Origin: Flavobacteriales bacterium
GTDB taxonomy: Bacteria; Bacteroidota; Bacteroidia; Flavobacteriales_G; JALEGO01
DNA: 47,581 nt
Assembly: GCA_020629755.1 (NCBI GenBank)
Contig: JAHDCS010000012.1
Location: 1 to 47,581 of the forward strand
Direction: 5' to 3'
The notes under the pieces are model-generated. The model had not been told where the DNA came from. It did no database searches and was given only the letters and a program-made list of their open reading frames with translations. Within the stretch, counting starts at the first letter, position 1. Every line of letters starts with the position of its first letter. The position numbers were made by a program, and so were the translations under genes. Below, in pieces: positions 16,256 to 23,584 of this stretch.

Positions 16256-17068
16256 CTAATCTCTCACTACAATTCTTTGAGAAAACACCTGATCTGCAAT
16301 AGTGCCTTTTAGAAAATAGATGCCAGAAGATAGGTTTAGGGGTAATTGCACAGATTGTCCTTCAAGCATTATGTGCTGGGTATCATAGATGCGTTGGCCT
16401 TTTACATCATAAAGTGAAAGATGCGCGTTGCCTTCAAGGGGTGTTTTAATCGTAATTTGTTCTGTACTACTTAAAGGGTTTGGATACACCTGAATATTGG
16501 GTTTATTTAACAGATCAGGAGTGCCAACCAAAGCAGCTTCTTGCACTGTGGTTGAGCCTAAAGTCACTTGATCGCCGGCTGTGGTGCCATTTCCGTTACC
16601 GGCATTGGTAGCCGCATAAAAAGTGACCTCACCTGTTCCTTCAGCAGGAGCAACCCAATCAACCGTCCACGCATTTAAAGAGGTGCTAGAACCTTTATGG
16701 GTAGCATACTGGCCATTGTCTTGAATTTGAACATCGGTATTGGCCATAAATTCGCCTGCGGTATTACCAGCGGCATCTTTAGCAGTGATTTGAAAGCCAT
16801 TTTCTTGACCATTTGCACCATTGGTAATGGTAATTGAATAAGTGTTTCCGGGCGTGTATAAATCACCGGTTTGAAGATCGTGAGTAATGATCGTATTATT
16901 TGTGCTGGGCGAGCCCGTATGGCACTGGGTACAATTATTTTCACCAGGCGCTCCTGTTTTGCCGACTGGCGCTCCAGAGCTGAAGGCTTGTACGTTGTTG
17001 TCATAAAAAGTAAATCCAAGTACAGCAACAGAAGCAGCACTCGCAGAAAGAAGGAGATATTTAATCAT
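16256..17068 (-). CDS. T9SS-sorted protein with CxxCH motif (Reeler-like, choice-of-anchor V type)
   Basis: 270 aa with a signal peptide (first 25-30 residues). Right after it comes GAPGENNCTQCHTGSPS, a single CxxCH of the kind that binds heme c, typical of the exported choice-of-anchor V / Reeler-like group. Residues about 60-175 are an all-beta domain (TYSITITNGANGQENGFQI). Residues about 190-270 are a type A T9SS C-terminal sorting domain: QVYPNPLSS, LSLYDVKGQRIYD, LSSGIYFLKGTI, ending QRIVVRD. It should cross the outer membrane by type IX secretion and be attached to the surface or released. It lies 37 bp downstream of the M42 peptidase gene and is closed by a strong terminator. Heme binding is inferred from one motif only. 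Confidence 0.8.
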   Translation of the reverse strand: MIKYLLLSASAASVAVLGFTFYDNNVQAFSSGAPVGKTGAPGENNCTQCHTGSPSTNNTIITHDLQTGDLYTPGNTYSITITNGANGQENGFQITAKDAAGNTAGEFMANTDVQIQDNGQYATHKGSSTSLNAWTVDWVAPAEGTGEVTFYAATNAGNGNGTTAGDQVTLGSTTVQEAALVGTPDLLNKPNIQVYPNPLSSTEQITIKTPLEGNAHLSLYDVKGQRIYDTQHIMLEGQSVQLPLNLSSGIYFLKGTIADQVFSQRIVVRD

Positions 17069-17105
17069 GGTGTTTGTTTATAAAGGTTAAGATAATAAAA
17101 GAAAA

Positions 17106-18152
17106 TTAAAACCTCCAGTTGCCTTTGTCAATAGTTTGCAAAGAGGCCACTAGTAGGTCAATACTGTATTGTGTGTCTTTTTTGTTTACCATTTCTACAC
17201 TTTGGTGTATATGTCTGGTGGGGATGGAGATGCTTCCGGCAATTGATCCGCCTGGGGTCATGCGTTGCAGGTTAGCGGTATCGGTGCCGCCTCCGGTGAG
17301 CAATTCTTTTTGGTACGGAATTTTTTTCTTTTTGGCTGTTTCTTCTAAAAAGCGCACCATTCTATAGTCACATATTACGGATGAATCCATTATTTTAATG
17401 GCCGTTCCTTTGCCCAATTCACTTACTTTTTCTTCAGGTTTAGCGCCAGGTACATCAAAGGCAATGGTGGTGTCTAAGTTGATTGAGAAATCGGGCTGAA
17501 TACTTTGTGTAGCCACTTGCGCCCCTCTAAGCCCTACTTCTTCTTGAACGGTAAATACGCCATAAAAATCGTAAGCGGGTTTTTTTAGTTTTTTTAAAGC
17601 TTCTACTAAGATGTATACACTGATTCTATTGTCTAAAGATTTACAGCTTAACTGATTGCCCAGTTCAACCAAATCGGCTGACCGCGTAATTGAATCGCCA
17701 ATAGACACGAGTTTATCAACTTCTTTTTTGGTGCGTCCAAGATCTATAAAGTAGTCTGTCGATTTGGGCACGCGTTTACGCTCTTCTGGGCTCATTACAT
17801 GTATAGGTTTAGATCCCATCACGCCTAACACATCTTTTTTACCGTGTACAATAACGCGTTGAGAGGTGTGCGTTTTAGGGTCAAATCCTCCCAAATTATG
17901 AAAGCGAATAAACCCATTTGCATCGATGTGTTTTACCATAAAGCCAATCTCGTCCATATGCGCGGCACTCATCACTTTTTTTGCAGAAGATTTGCCTTTT
18001 TTTAGTGCGATAACATTGCCCATATTATCAATCTCGATTGTATCGACATATGGCTTTACTTCTTTGATGATCAGATTTCTGATTTTGGTTTCAAAGCCAG
18101 GGGCACCTGGAGTTTCACATATTTTTTTGAGTAGTTTAAAGTCAATAGCCAT
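17106..18152 (-). CDS. M42-family metallopeptidase (glutamyl aminopeptidase-like)
   Basis: 348 aa cytoplasmic peptidase of the M42/TET class, which forms large tetrahedral oligomers that trim peptides. Metal and catalytic residues are visible in order: SAAHMDEIGFMVKH (His), CKSLDNRIS (bridging Asp), TVQEEVGLRGAQ (Glu-Glu), NLDTTIAFD (Asp) and IPTRHIHQSVEMV (His). The pattern GGTDTANLQ is also family-typical. The promoter candidate is at 18200-18207 on the minus strand, with a leader of about 40 nt. The T9SS CxxCH gene follows 37 bp later and probably shares the transcript. Confidence 0.93.
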   Translation of the reverse strand: MAIDFKLLKKICETPGAPGFETKIRNLIIKEVKPYVDTIEIDNMGNVIALKKGKSSAKKVMSAAHMDEIGFMVKHIDANGFIRFHNLGGFDPKTHTSQRVIVHGKKDVLGVMGSKPIHVMSPEERKRVPKSTDYFIDLGRTKKEVDKLVSIGDSITRSADLVELGNQLSCKSLDNRISVYILVEALKKLKKPAYDFYGVFTVQEEVGLRGAQVATQSIQPDFSINLDTTIAFDVPGAKPEEKVSELGKGTAIKIMDSSVICDYRMVRFLEETAKKKKIPYQKELLTGGGTDTANLQRMTPGGSIAGSISIPTRHIHQSVEMVNKKDTQYSIDLLVASLQTIDKGNWRF

Positions 18153-18199
18153 TTCAGGATGTTTTTAAAAATGAAAAATACATTTTTACCTGCCTTTAT

Positions 18200-18207
18200 C
18201 AAAGGTA
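18200..18207 (-). promoter_or_regulatory. -7 promoter box for the M42 peptidase gene
   Basis: Minus-strand TACCTTTG, an exact TAnnTTTG match, ending 47 bp before the ATG at 18152. It overlaps a small inverted repeat (CCTTT-ATC-AAAGG at 18193-18205, extended by TTTACC/GGTAAA), which could be an operator. Confidence 0.5.
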
Positions 18208-18299
18208 AAGTTCAAAATTTTATGTGGTACTCCGTTTTTTCTTCTGAAGATTAGAATACAACTGTCTAATCCCCCCCAAAAAAGAAAAAATAGAGGCGC

Positions 18300-19721
18300 T
18301 TACTTCACATAACTCAGTTTAAGCATATTGGATTGGCCTTTATCTGTAATGGGCATACTTGCAATATTAATGACCATGTCGTTTTCTTTTACATAGCCTT
18401 TTTTGCGCAATAAAAACTTAATATCGGCAATGGTATGATCGGTACTTACAAATTTATCGTAGTAAAGACCGTGTACGCCCCAATAAAGCGATACCATATT
18501 TAGAATATTCACATTGCTGGTACAGGCAAATACATTGGTTTTAGGCCTGTAACTCGATACTTTAAGCGCTGAATATCCAGAGAAGGTCATCGTTACAATA
18601 GCTTTGATGTCTACCGTATGAGCTAAACGGCAGGCGTTTTCACAAATAGCATCAGATATGGTACGCTCATGGTCTTTTGAAAGCGGGTGTTCTTTATTGT
18701 AAATGTCATCAAAGGTTTCTGTGTTTGAGATGATTTTTTTCATGGTTTCAATGACTTTGATCGGGAATTGCCCTACAGACGTTTCACCAGACAGCATCAC
18801 CGCATCGGCACCGTCTAAAACAGCATTGGCCACGTCGTTTACCTCAGCTCTTGTTGGGGTAACGCTTTCAATCATGGTTTCCATCATTTGTGTTGCAATA
18901 ATCACTGGCTTGGCCTGGCGCTGACATTCTTTAACGATTTTTTTCTGAATCAAGGGCACTTTTTCAAGCGGCACTTCAACCCCTAAATCACCTCTAGCTA
19001 CCATTATCGCATCCGCTTCTTTAATAATATCGTCTAATTCTTCAACGGCCTCTGGTTTTTCAATTTTAGCAATGACTTTGGCGGGCTTTCTGGCATCTTG
19101 AATAAGATGCTTCAGCTCTATGACATCGGGCGCTGTACGCACAAAAGAAAGGGCAATCCAGTCAATGTCTTGGGTGAGCACAAAGGCCAAATCTTTGCGG
19201 TCGTTTTCGGTGAGTGAGGGCAAAGAAATTTTAGTATTGGGCAAGTTTACTCCCTTTTTAGATTTTAAAGGTCCGCCATGCAACACCTTTGCTTTTACGC
19301 TGTCTACCCCATTGGTTTCAATTACCTCTAAATGAAGTTTTCCGTCGTTAATCAGTACCAAATCTTTAGGTTTAACATCTTTGGCAAAAAGCTGATACTG
19401 AATCGGAATTCTTTTATGATCGCCCTTAAACTCTTCAGTCGAGATAGTAACCTGAGAACCTGTTTCAAGCACCACCCCGTCTTTCATGGTACCTACTCGA
19501 AGTTTTGGCCCGCCTAAATCAGCCAAAAGCGCAATATGTGACCCCAGTTCTTGATTTAAAGCTTTAACAGCATCAATGACCTGTTTGTGATCTGTATGCG
19601 TTCCATGCGAGAAATTCAAACGAAAGACATTTACGCCGGCCAGAATAAGTTCTTTAAGTACCTCTTTTTTGCTTGAAGCTGGCCCTACGGTAGCCACGAT
19701 TTTGGTTTTGTTTAACGCCAT
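18300..19721 (-). CDS. pyk: Pyruvate kinase
   Basis: 473 aa, near the usual bacterial length. It converts phosphoenolpyruvate and ADP to pyruvate and ATP, the last step of glycolysis. Seen in order: KIVATVGPASSKKE (N-terminal), VFRLNFSHGTHTDH (substrate and K+ site), the B domain (about 70-165), VIAKIEKPEAVEELDDII with the catalytic Lys, DAIMVARGDLGVEVPLEKVP, IATQMMETMIESVTPTRAEVNDVANAVLDGADAVMLS in pieces such as TPTRAEVNDVANAV, and the C-terminal allosteric domain. It is divergent from cvpA over 50 bp. Pyruvate made here feeds the dehydrogenase encoded at 12691-14955, but the genes are not in one operon. A minus-strand TATCTTTT (19739-19746) is a weak -7 candidate. Confidence 0.97.
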   Translation of the reverse strand: MALNKTKIVATVGPASSKKEVLKELILAGVNVFRLNFSHGTHTDHKQVIDAVKALNQELGSHIALLADLGGPKLRVGTMKDGVVLETGSQVTISTEEFKGDHKRIPIQYQLFAKDVKPKDLVLINDGKLHLEVIETNGVDSVKAKVLHGGPLKSKKGVNLPNTKISLPSLTENDRKDLAFVLTQDIDWIALSFVRTAPDVIELKHLIQDARKPAKVIAKIEKPEAVEELDDIIKEADAIMVARGDLGVEVPLEKVPLIQKKIVKECQRQAKPVIIATQMMETMIESVTPTRAEVNDVANAVLDGADAVMLSGETSVGQFPIKVIETMKKIISNTETFDDIYNKEHPLSKDHERTISDAICENACRLAHTVDIKAIVTMTFSGYSALKVSSYRPKTNVFACTSNVNILNMVSLYWGVHGLYYDKFVSTDHTIADIKFLLRKKGYVKENDMVINIASMPITDKGQSNMLKLSYVK

Positions 19722-19771
19722 AACGTGTGGTTGTTTGCAAAAGATACAAATTATAATTTACCTTAGCTACG

Positions 19772-20251
19772 ATGAATGCCTTAGATTTAATATTGCTTTT
19801 ACCTGTGTTGTACGGTACTGTAAAAGGCTTTAAAAAAGGATTTATTAAAGAATTTATTGCCATTGCTTGGTTTGCCTTGAGCGGATTTGTAGCCTATCGC
19901 TATAATATATTAGATGTTTTTGAAACCCATTTTGGGGCCTTATTTTCAAAGCAATCTGCCTACAGACCCATACTGTCTTTTGTGTTTAGTTTTTTCTTTG
20001 TTGTTGTTTCACTTTACACATTAGGCTATGCGCTTGAAAAGGCATTAAAAACAATCCTTCTAGGCTGGGTAAACAGAGTGTTTGGGGCTCTTTTTGGCGG
20101 AGCAAAATACGTACTTATCGGGATTATTTTAGTGTATTTTTTCGGGGGGATATTACATGGCGTAGGGATGCAGTTTGATCTTTTTAAGACCAGCATTGTG
20201 GCTACAACCTACTTAAATAGTGCGCAATATGCGCTTGAATGGATAAGGTAA
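19772..20251 (+). CDS. cvpA: CvpA family membrane protein
   Basis: 159 aa with four predicted membrane helices (residues about 3-20, 28-48, 62-85, 100-122). The family opening MNALDLILLLPVLYGTVKGFKKGFIKEF is recognisable in its parts ALDLILLLP and GFKKGFIKE. CvpA proteins are inner-membrane proteins linked in other bacteria to colicin V production and envelope homeostasis; the biochemical role is not settled. The -7-like TACCTTAG (19759-19766, one mismatch) ends five bases before the ATG, so a leaderless mRNA is possible. It is divergent from pyk and convergent with recG (29 bp between stops). GGGGGGAT occurs at 20144. Confidence 0.82.
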   Translation: MNALDLILLLPVLYGTVKGFKKGFIKEFIAIAWFALSGFVAYRYNILDVFETHFGALFSKQSAYRPILSFVFSFFFVVVSLYTLGYALEKALKTILLGWVNRVFGALFGGAKYVLIGIILVYFFGGILHGVGMQFDLFKTSIVATTYLNSAQYALEWIR

Positions 20252-20280
20252 TAGGAATACCAAGCTAAATGGTGATGGTG

Positions 20281-22374
20281 TTAAGATATTCTACTCCAAG
20301 AGAGGGATTGCTTGTCTTTTAGGATGTTTGCTTTCACCATATGAAAATCTTCTCGCTCTAGAAGGTTATGTTCAAGCACTTTTTGAGCCGCTTCTCTGGT
20401 TTGCATGACAAGTTCTTCATCTTCAATTAACGATGCCAGTTTAAAATCTAAAACACCGCTTTGTTTGGTACCCATTAAATCACCAGGGCCGCGTAATTTA
20501 AGGTCTTGTTCAGCGATTTTAAAACCGTCATTTGTTTCACACATGGTGCTCAGGCGTTTTTTGGCATTCTCTGAGAGCTTATAGCTGCTCATTAAATAGC
20601 AATACGATTGTGCTGAACCACGGCCCACGCGACCTCTGAGTTGATGCAGTTGCGATAGCCCAAATTTTTCAGCATTTTCAATCACCATTACAGAGGCATT
20701 AGGTACGTTTACGCCTACTTCAATAACAGTAGTAGAGACCATGATTTGGGTGTCTGCTTTTACAAAACGAGCCATTTCAAATTCTTTTTCTGCAGGTTTC
20801 ATTCGTCCGTGTAAAATACTCATTTTGTATTCAGGCAACGGAAATACTCTTAACAGGGTGTCGTATCCATCCATTAAATTTTGGTAATCTAATGTTTTAG
20901 ACTCTTCGATCAGCGGATACACAATATAAATCTGTCTGTTCTGAGCTAAATGAGCTTTAAGCTCGCCAAATAGTTTTAATCTGCTTTTTTCAAAGTAATG
21001 CTGGGTTTTAACAGGTTTTCTGCCCGCAGGCATTTGATCAATCACAGAAATATCTAAATCGCCATAAAGAGTCATGGCCAAAGTGCGCGGAATAGGGGTG
21101 GCTGTCATGACTAAAATATGCGGAAGTCCTTTTGGGTTTTTCTTCCACAATTTAGCCCGTTGTGCAACACCAAATTTATGTTGTTCGTCAATCACTACAA
21201 GGCCTAAATTTTTAAACTCTACCGATTCTTCAAGAAGGGCATGTGTGCCTACAATGACAGATATTTCACCCTCAGCAAGTCCTTTAGAAAACGCTTTGCG
21301 CTCCTTTGTTTTGGTTGAGCCCGATAAAAAACACACCTGAATACCCAATGCTTCAAAAATCTTTGAAAATGACGCGTAATGCTGCTTGGCTAAAATCTCT
21401 GTAGGAGCCATAATAGCAGCTTGGTATTGATTATCTAAAGCCATCAAAATCGAAAGAAGGGCTACAATGGTTTTTCCGCTGCCCACATCCCCTTGCAGCA
21501 AACGGTTCATCTGCATCCCTTTTTTTAGATCAGATCTGATCTCTTTTACCACTCTTTTTTGGGCGCCAGTGAGTTCAAATTCGAGCTGTGTATTGAAAAA
21601 AGAATGAAAATGCGCCCCGATTTTATCAAAGACAAAGCCCTTAGATTTTTCTTTAGTTGCTTTAGTGCGTAATATTTTGATTTGTGTGTAAAAAAGTTCT
21701 TCAAATTTTAAAGATGTTCTTGCATTTTGTATGCGCGCAAAGTCGTCTGATAAATGAATAGCATGTAAGGCTTCTCGACGAGAAGATAAAGCGTATTTTT
21801 TGCGAAGGGCAGCCGGAAGGGTTTCTGGAATGGTTGCTCCTACGGTGTCAAGGGCTGTTTTGATGTGTTTAAACAAAAAATTCGAAGACAAACTTCTTTG
21901 GTTAAGTTTTTCTGTGCTGTTGTATTTTGGGAGGATGGATTTTGTTTTCTTTTTAGGGTCATAGATAGTCATTTCAGGGTGAGCGATGCTAAGTGAGCCG
22001 TTAAAACCATTTATTTTTCCGTAGACTTCGTAAAGTGTTCCATTTTGCAGTGTTTTTTCTATCCACACTGCAGATCTAAACCACAAAAGCTCAACCTTTC
22101 CACTTGAGTCTTTAAGCTGTGCAGAGAGCCTTTTTTTTCTATGCTGCCCTATGGTTTTAATAGTAGAAAGCGTGCCTTTAATCAATACCCAACCAGAATG
22201 TGCATTAAGTTGATTAATTTGAACCACTTTTTTTTTGTCGATATACCGGTACGGGTAATGGTGTATTAAGTCGCCAATTGTACGTATATTTAATTCATTT
22301 TCAAGCAGTTCTGCTTTTTTAGGCCCAACACCTTTAAGGTAGCCAATAGGGGTGGTTGTGTTGTACTGATACAA
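20281..22374 (-). CDS. recG: ATP-dependent DNA helicase RecG
   Basis: 697 aa. It reverses stalled replication forks and branch-migrates Holliday junctions. The N-terminal wedge domain has an OB fold (about residues 60-150; GWVLIKGTL, LLWFRSAVW). The helicase core has motif I LLQGDVGSGKTIVAL (about 290), motif Ia APTEILAKQH, motif II VIDEQHKFGVAQR (DEQH box), motif III VMTATPIPRTLAMTLYG, and motifs V-VI near STTVIEVGVNVP and QLHQLRGRVGRG. The C-terminal TRG-like region EQDLKLRGPGDLMGTKQSG is complete. A -7 box on the minus strand lies at 22414-22421. The gene stands alone between two plus-strand genes. Confidence 0.97.
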   Translation of the reverse strand: MYQYNTTTPIGYLKGVGPKKAELLENELNIRTIGDLIHHYPYRYIDKKKVVQINQLNAHSGWVLIKGTLSTIKTIGQHRKKRLSAQLKDSSGKVELLWFRSAVWIEKTLQNGTLYEVYGKINGFNGSLSIAHPEMTIYDPKKKTKSILPKYNSTEKLNQRSLSSNFLFKHIKTALDTVGATIPETLPAALRKKYALSSRREALHAIHLSDDFARIQNARTSLKFEELFYTQIKILRTKATKEKSKGFVFDKIGAHFHSFFNTQLEFELTGAQKRVVKEIRSDLKKGMQMNRLLQGDVGSGKTIVALLSILMALDNQYQAAIMAPTEILAKQHYASFSKIFEALGIQVCFLSGSTKTKERKAFSKGLAEGEISVIVGTHALLEESVEFKNLGLVVIDEQHKFGVAQRAKLWKKNPKGLPHILVMTATPIPRTLAMTLYGDLDISVIDQMPAGRKPVKTQHYFEKSRLKLFGELKAHLAQNRQIYIVYPLIEESKTLDYQNLMDGYDTLLRVFPLPEYKMSILHGRMKPAEKEFEMARFVKADTQIMVSTTVIEVGVNVPNASVMVIENAEKFGLSQLHQLRGRVGRGSAQSYCYLMSSYKLSENAKKRLSTMCETNDGFKIAEQDLKLRGPGDLMGTKQSGVLDFKLASLIEDEELVMQTREAAQKVLEHNLLEREDFHMVKANILKDKQSLSWSRIS

Positions 22375-22413
22375 AAAAACTTGACTTGAATAACTCTAGG
22401 CTCTAAATTAGCG

Positions 22414-22421
22414 CAAAATTA
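22414..22421 (-). promoter_or_regulatory. -7 promoter box for recG
   Basis: Minus-strand TAATTTTG, an exact TAnnTTTG match, 39 bp before the recG ATG. The divergent lipoprotein gene may use the partly overlapping plus-strand TAAATTAG (22404-22411, one mismatch) with a TTG at 22381-22383 as -33. Confidence 0.45.
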
Positions 22422-22432
22422 AATTATATAAC

Positions 22433-22915
22433 ATGAAAAAATTAATATTCTTCTCAGCGATAGCCACTGCGTTTTACTTTAGCAGCTGTTCGCCAGATGG
22501 ATCAAACAACGGCACGCCTCGATCTGAGTGCGAATTATTATTTACCAATTACCATGCGAATCAAGGGTGGTTGTACACTAAAATCAATAATGTGGTTGAT
22601 ACGCCAGCGATTTATCAAGGAGCTAATTACGATTTAAACTCCTTGTTTAAGTTTAACCATCAGGGCGATTTATTTTATGCGCTAGTGCGCACAAGCGCTC
22701 TTGATGCGAGTAAATTTATTTACACCTACTACAATTGTGAGGGCTTATTTATTGGAGGATACGATTTCGATAGATATGGCAACCAAACCGGGACTGCTTA
22801 TGGGCCTGCATTTTTGCAGAATTATACCAAAGAAATTGAAAGTTACATCAACCAAGACCAAAGCATCACTGATGTAATTGATATTACATTATTTGAGCTT
22901 TACTGGTTGTACTAA
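22433..22915 (+). CDS. Uncharacterised lipoprotein
   Basis: 160 aa. The signal peptide ends FYFSSCSPDGSNNGTP: a lipobox-like SSC followed by a flexible Ser/Asn/Gly stretch, so a membrane-anchored lipoprotein with Cys at about residue 19. The mature part is rich in Tyr, Asn and Asp (WLYTKINNVVDTP, KFIYTYYNCEGLFIGGYDFDRYG) and looks beta-rich, with two Cys (about 33 and 103) that could pair in the periplasm. The first of these falls in SECELLF. I recognise no family. It has its own promoter region, divergent from recG, and is followed by a terminator-like hairpin at 22926-22959. Confidence 0.65.
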   Translation: MKKLIFFSAIATAFYFSSCSPDGSNNGTPRSECELLFTNYHANQGWLYTKINNVVDTPAIYQGANYDLNSLFKFNHQGDLFYALVRTSALDASKFIYTYYNCEGLFIGGYDFDRYGNQTGTAYGPAFLQNYTKEIESYINQDQSITDVIDITLFELYWLY

Positions 22916-22925
22916 TCAAAACAAT

Positions 22926-22959
22926 AAAGTTGGCCTTCACTAATAAAAAGGCCAACTTT
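22926..22959 (+). terminator. Hairpin terminator after the lipoprotein gene
   Basis: A perfect 12-bp stem, AAAGTTGGCCTT / AAGGCCAACTTT, with a 10-base loop, 11 bp after the stop codon. It is followed by the T-rich CATTTAATTTT. The stem is nearly symmetric and may work in both directions, but no minus-strand gene ends here. Confidence 0.75.
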
Positions 22960-22979
22960 CATTTAATTTTAATATTTTT

Positions 22980-23006
22980 AGAGGCATGAAACGCCTCTTT
23001 TTTTTT
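22980..23006 (+). terminator. Second hairpin with a T9 tract whose loop holds the next start codon
   Basis: Stem AGAGGC (22980-22985) / GCCTCT (22993-22998), 7-base loop ATGAAAC, then nine T including the last stem base. This is a textbook intrinsic terminator, yet the ATG in the loop is the start of the basic exported protein. A -7-like box TATTTTTA (22973-22980, one mismatch) ends at the first stem base, so a transcript starting at the ATG would lack the left arm and read through. Confidence 0.7.
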
Positions 23007-23282
23007 GCAATATGTTTTTTTCCTCTGCTATTCAGTGCTCAAAACAATGGTGTTGTTGGCGCGCAGGGTAATGCTGAAAAACGTAAAAAAGAGCTGGCTA
23101 AAAAGAAAGAAAAGCAAGAAAAGGCTGATGCTAAAGCCGAAAAAGAATTGGTTAAGTATCAATATAAAAGCAACACAAAGACAACGCGTAAGCGCATGAA
23201 AAAATCTAAAAAACAGGCCAATCGTAATAATTCTGGCCGCAAGAAAGGAGGGTTTTTTAAACGTATTTTCTCTGAAAAATAA
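22986..23282 (+). CDS. Small, highly basic exported protein
   Basis: 98 aa. The signal peptide is MKRLFFFAICFFPLLFSAQ; the mature protein of about 79 residues is extremely rich in Lys and Arg. The first part is a charged helix (AEKRKKELAKKKEKQEKADA), the second ends in a pattern TRKRMKKSKKQANR...NSG and a short aromatic-basic tail GGFFKRIFSEK. The same tail style (basic repeats then a Phe/Trp-rich end) occurs in small exported proteins of Bacteroidota as I remember them, but I know no function. It may bind nucleic acid, lipopolysaccharide or peptidoglycan by charge; this is inference. Its start codon lies inside the loop of a terminator-like hairpin. Confidence 0.65.
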   Translation: MKRLFFFAICFFPLLFSAQNNGVVGAQGNAEKRKKELAKKKEKQEKADAKAEKELVKYQYKSNTKTTRKRMKKSKKQANRNNSGRKKGGFFKRIFSEK

Positions 23283-23584
23283 AATTTTATTCTTTAAAAA
23301 CTTGTTTTTATAAAATTTATTTTGTTTTATATAGATATAACTTTAAACTACACTATTTAGAATGCTTATATTTTTATTTTTTTCACTCTTTTTCGGTACC
23401 ATAATTTTTTCGAATTCTTTACTGTTCTTGTCTAGAACACATGCCTTGCGCCATCAGGGCCCTTCTTTTTTCTTTTCGTATTGTTGTTGAGTTTAGTTTA
23501 TCCCGCTTAGCATACGTCTATAAGGGGTGGTGCAAAAAATATTTTTTTGTACATTTGTGAGCTTATCATTTTGAAGGTTAAAAA
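23283..23584. other. 302-bp intergenic leader upstream of the TonB-dependent receptor
   Basis: No convincing gene. It holds an AT-rich stretch, the 13-mer TTAGAATGCTTAT (23357-23369, also at 40325-40337), pyrimidine-rich tracts, an inverted repeat TGTTCT-5-AGAACA (23423-23439) and the -7 box at 23550. A 52-codon frame without start features (23405-23560) crosses it but ends over the promoter and is probably chance. Confidence 0.6.
23550..23557 (+). promoter_or_regulatory. -7 promoter box for the envelope module
   Basis: TACATTTG matches TAnnTTTG exactly and ends 27 bp before the ATG at 23585. It probably drives the receptor, the giant protein and the PorV-like gene as one transcript, because the two following gaps are about 20 bp. 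Confidence 0.6.

Noticed and set aside
18249-18271. Inverted repeat GATTAGA-9-TCTAATC after pyk as a terminator
   Set aside because: No T tract follows on either strand; it only borders the C7 run that is part of the GGGGGGAT word.
23405-23560. 52-codon open frame in the leader of the receptor gene, with an ATG at 23441
   Set aside because: It ends inside the -7 box region, has no signal peptide or known motif and crosses an inverted repeat; chance is more likely than a gene.
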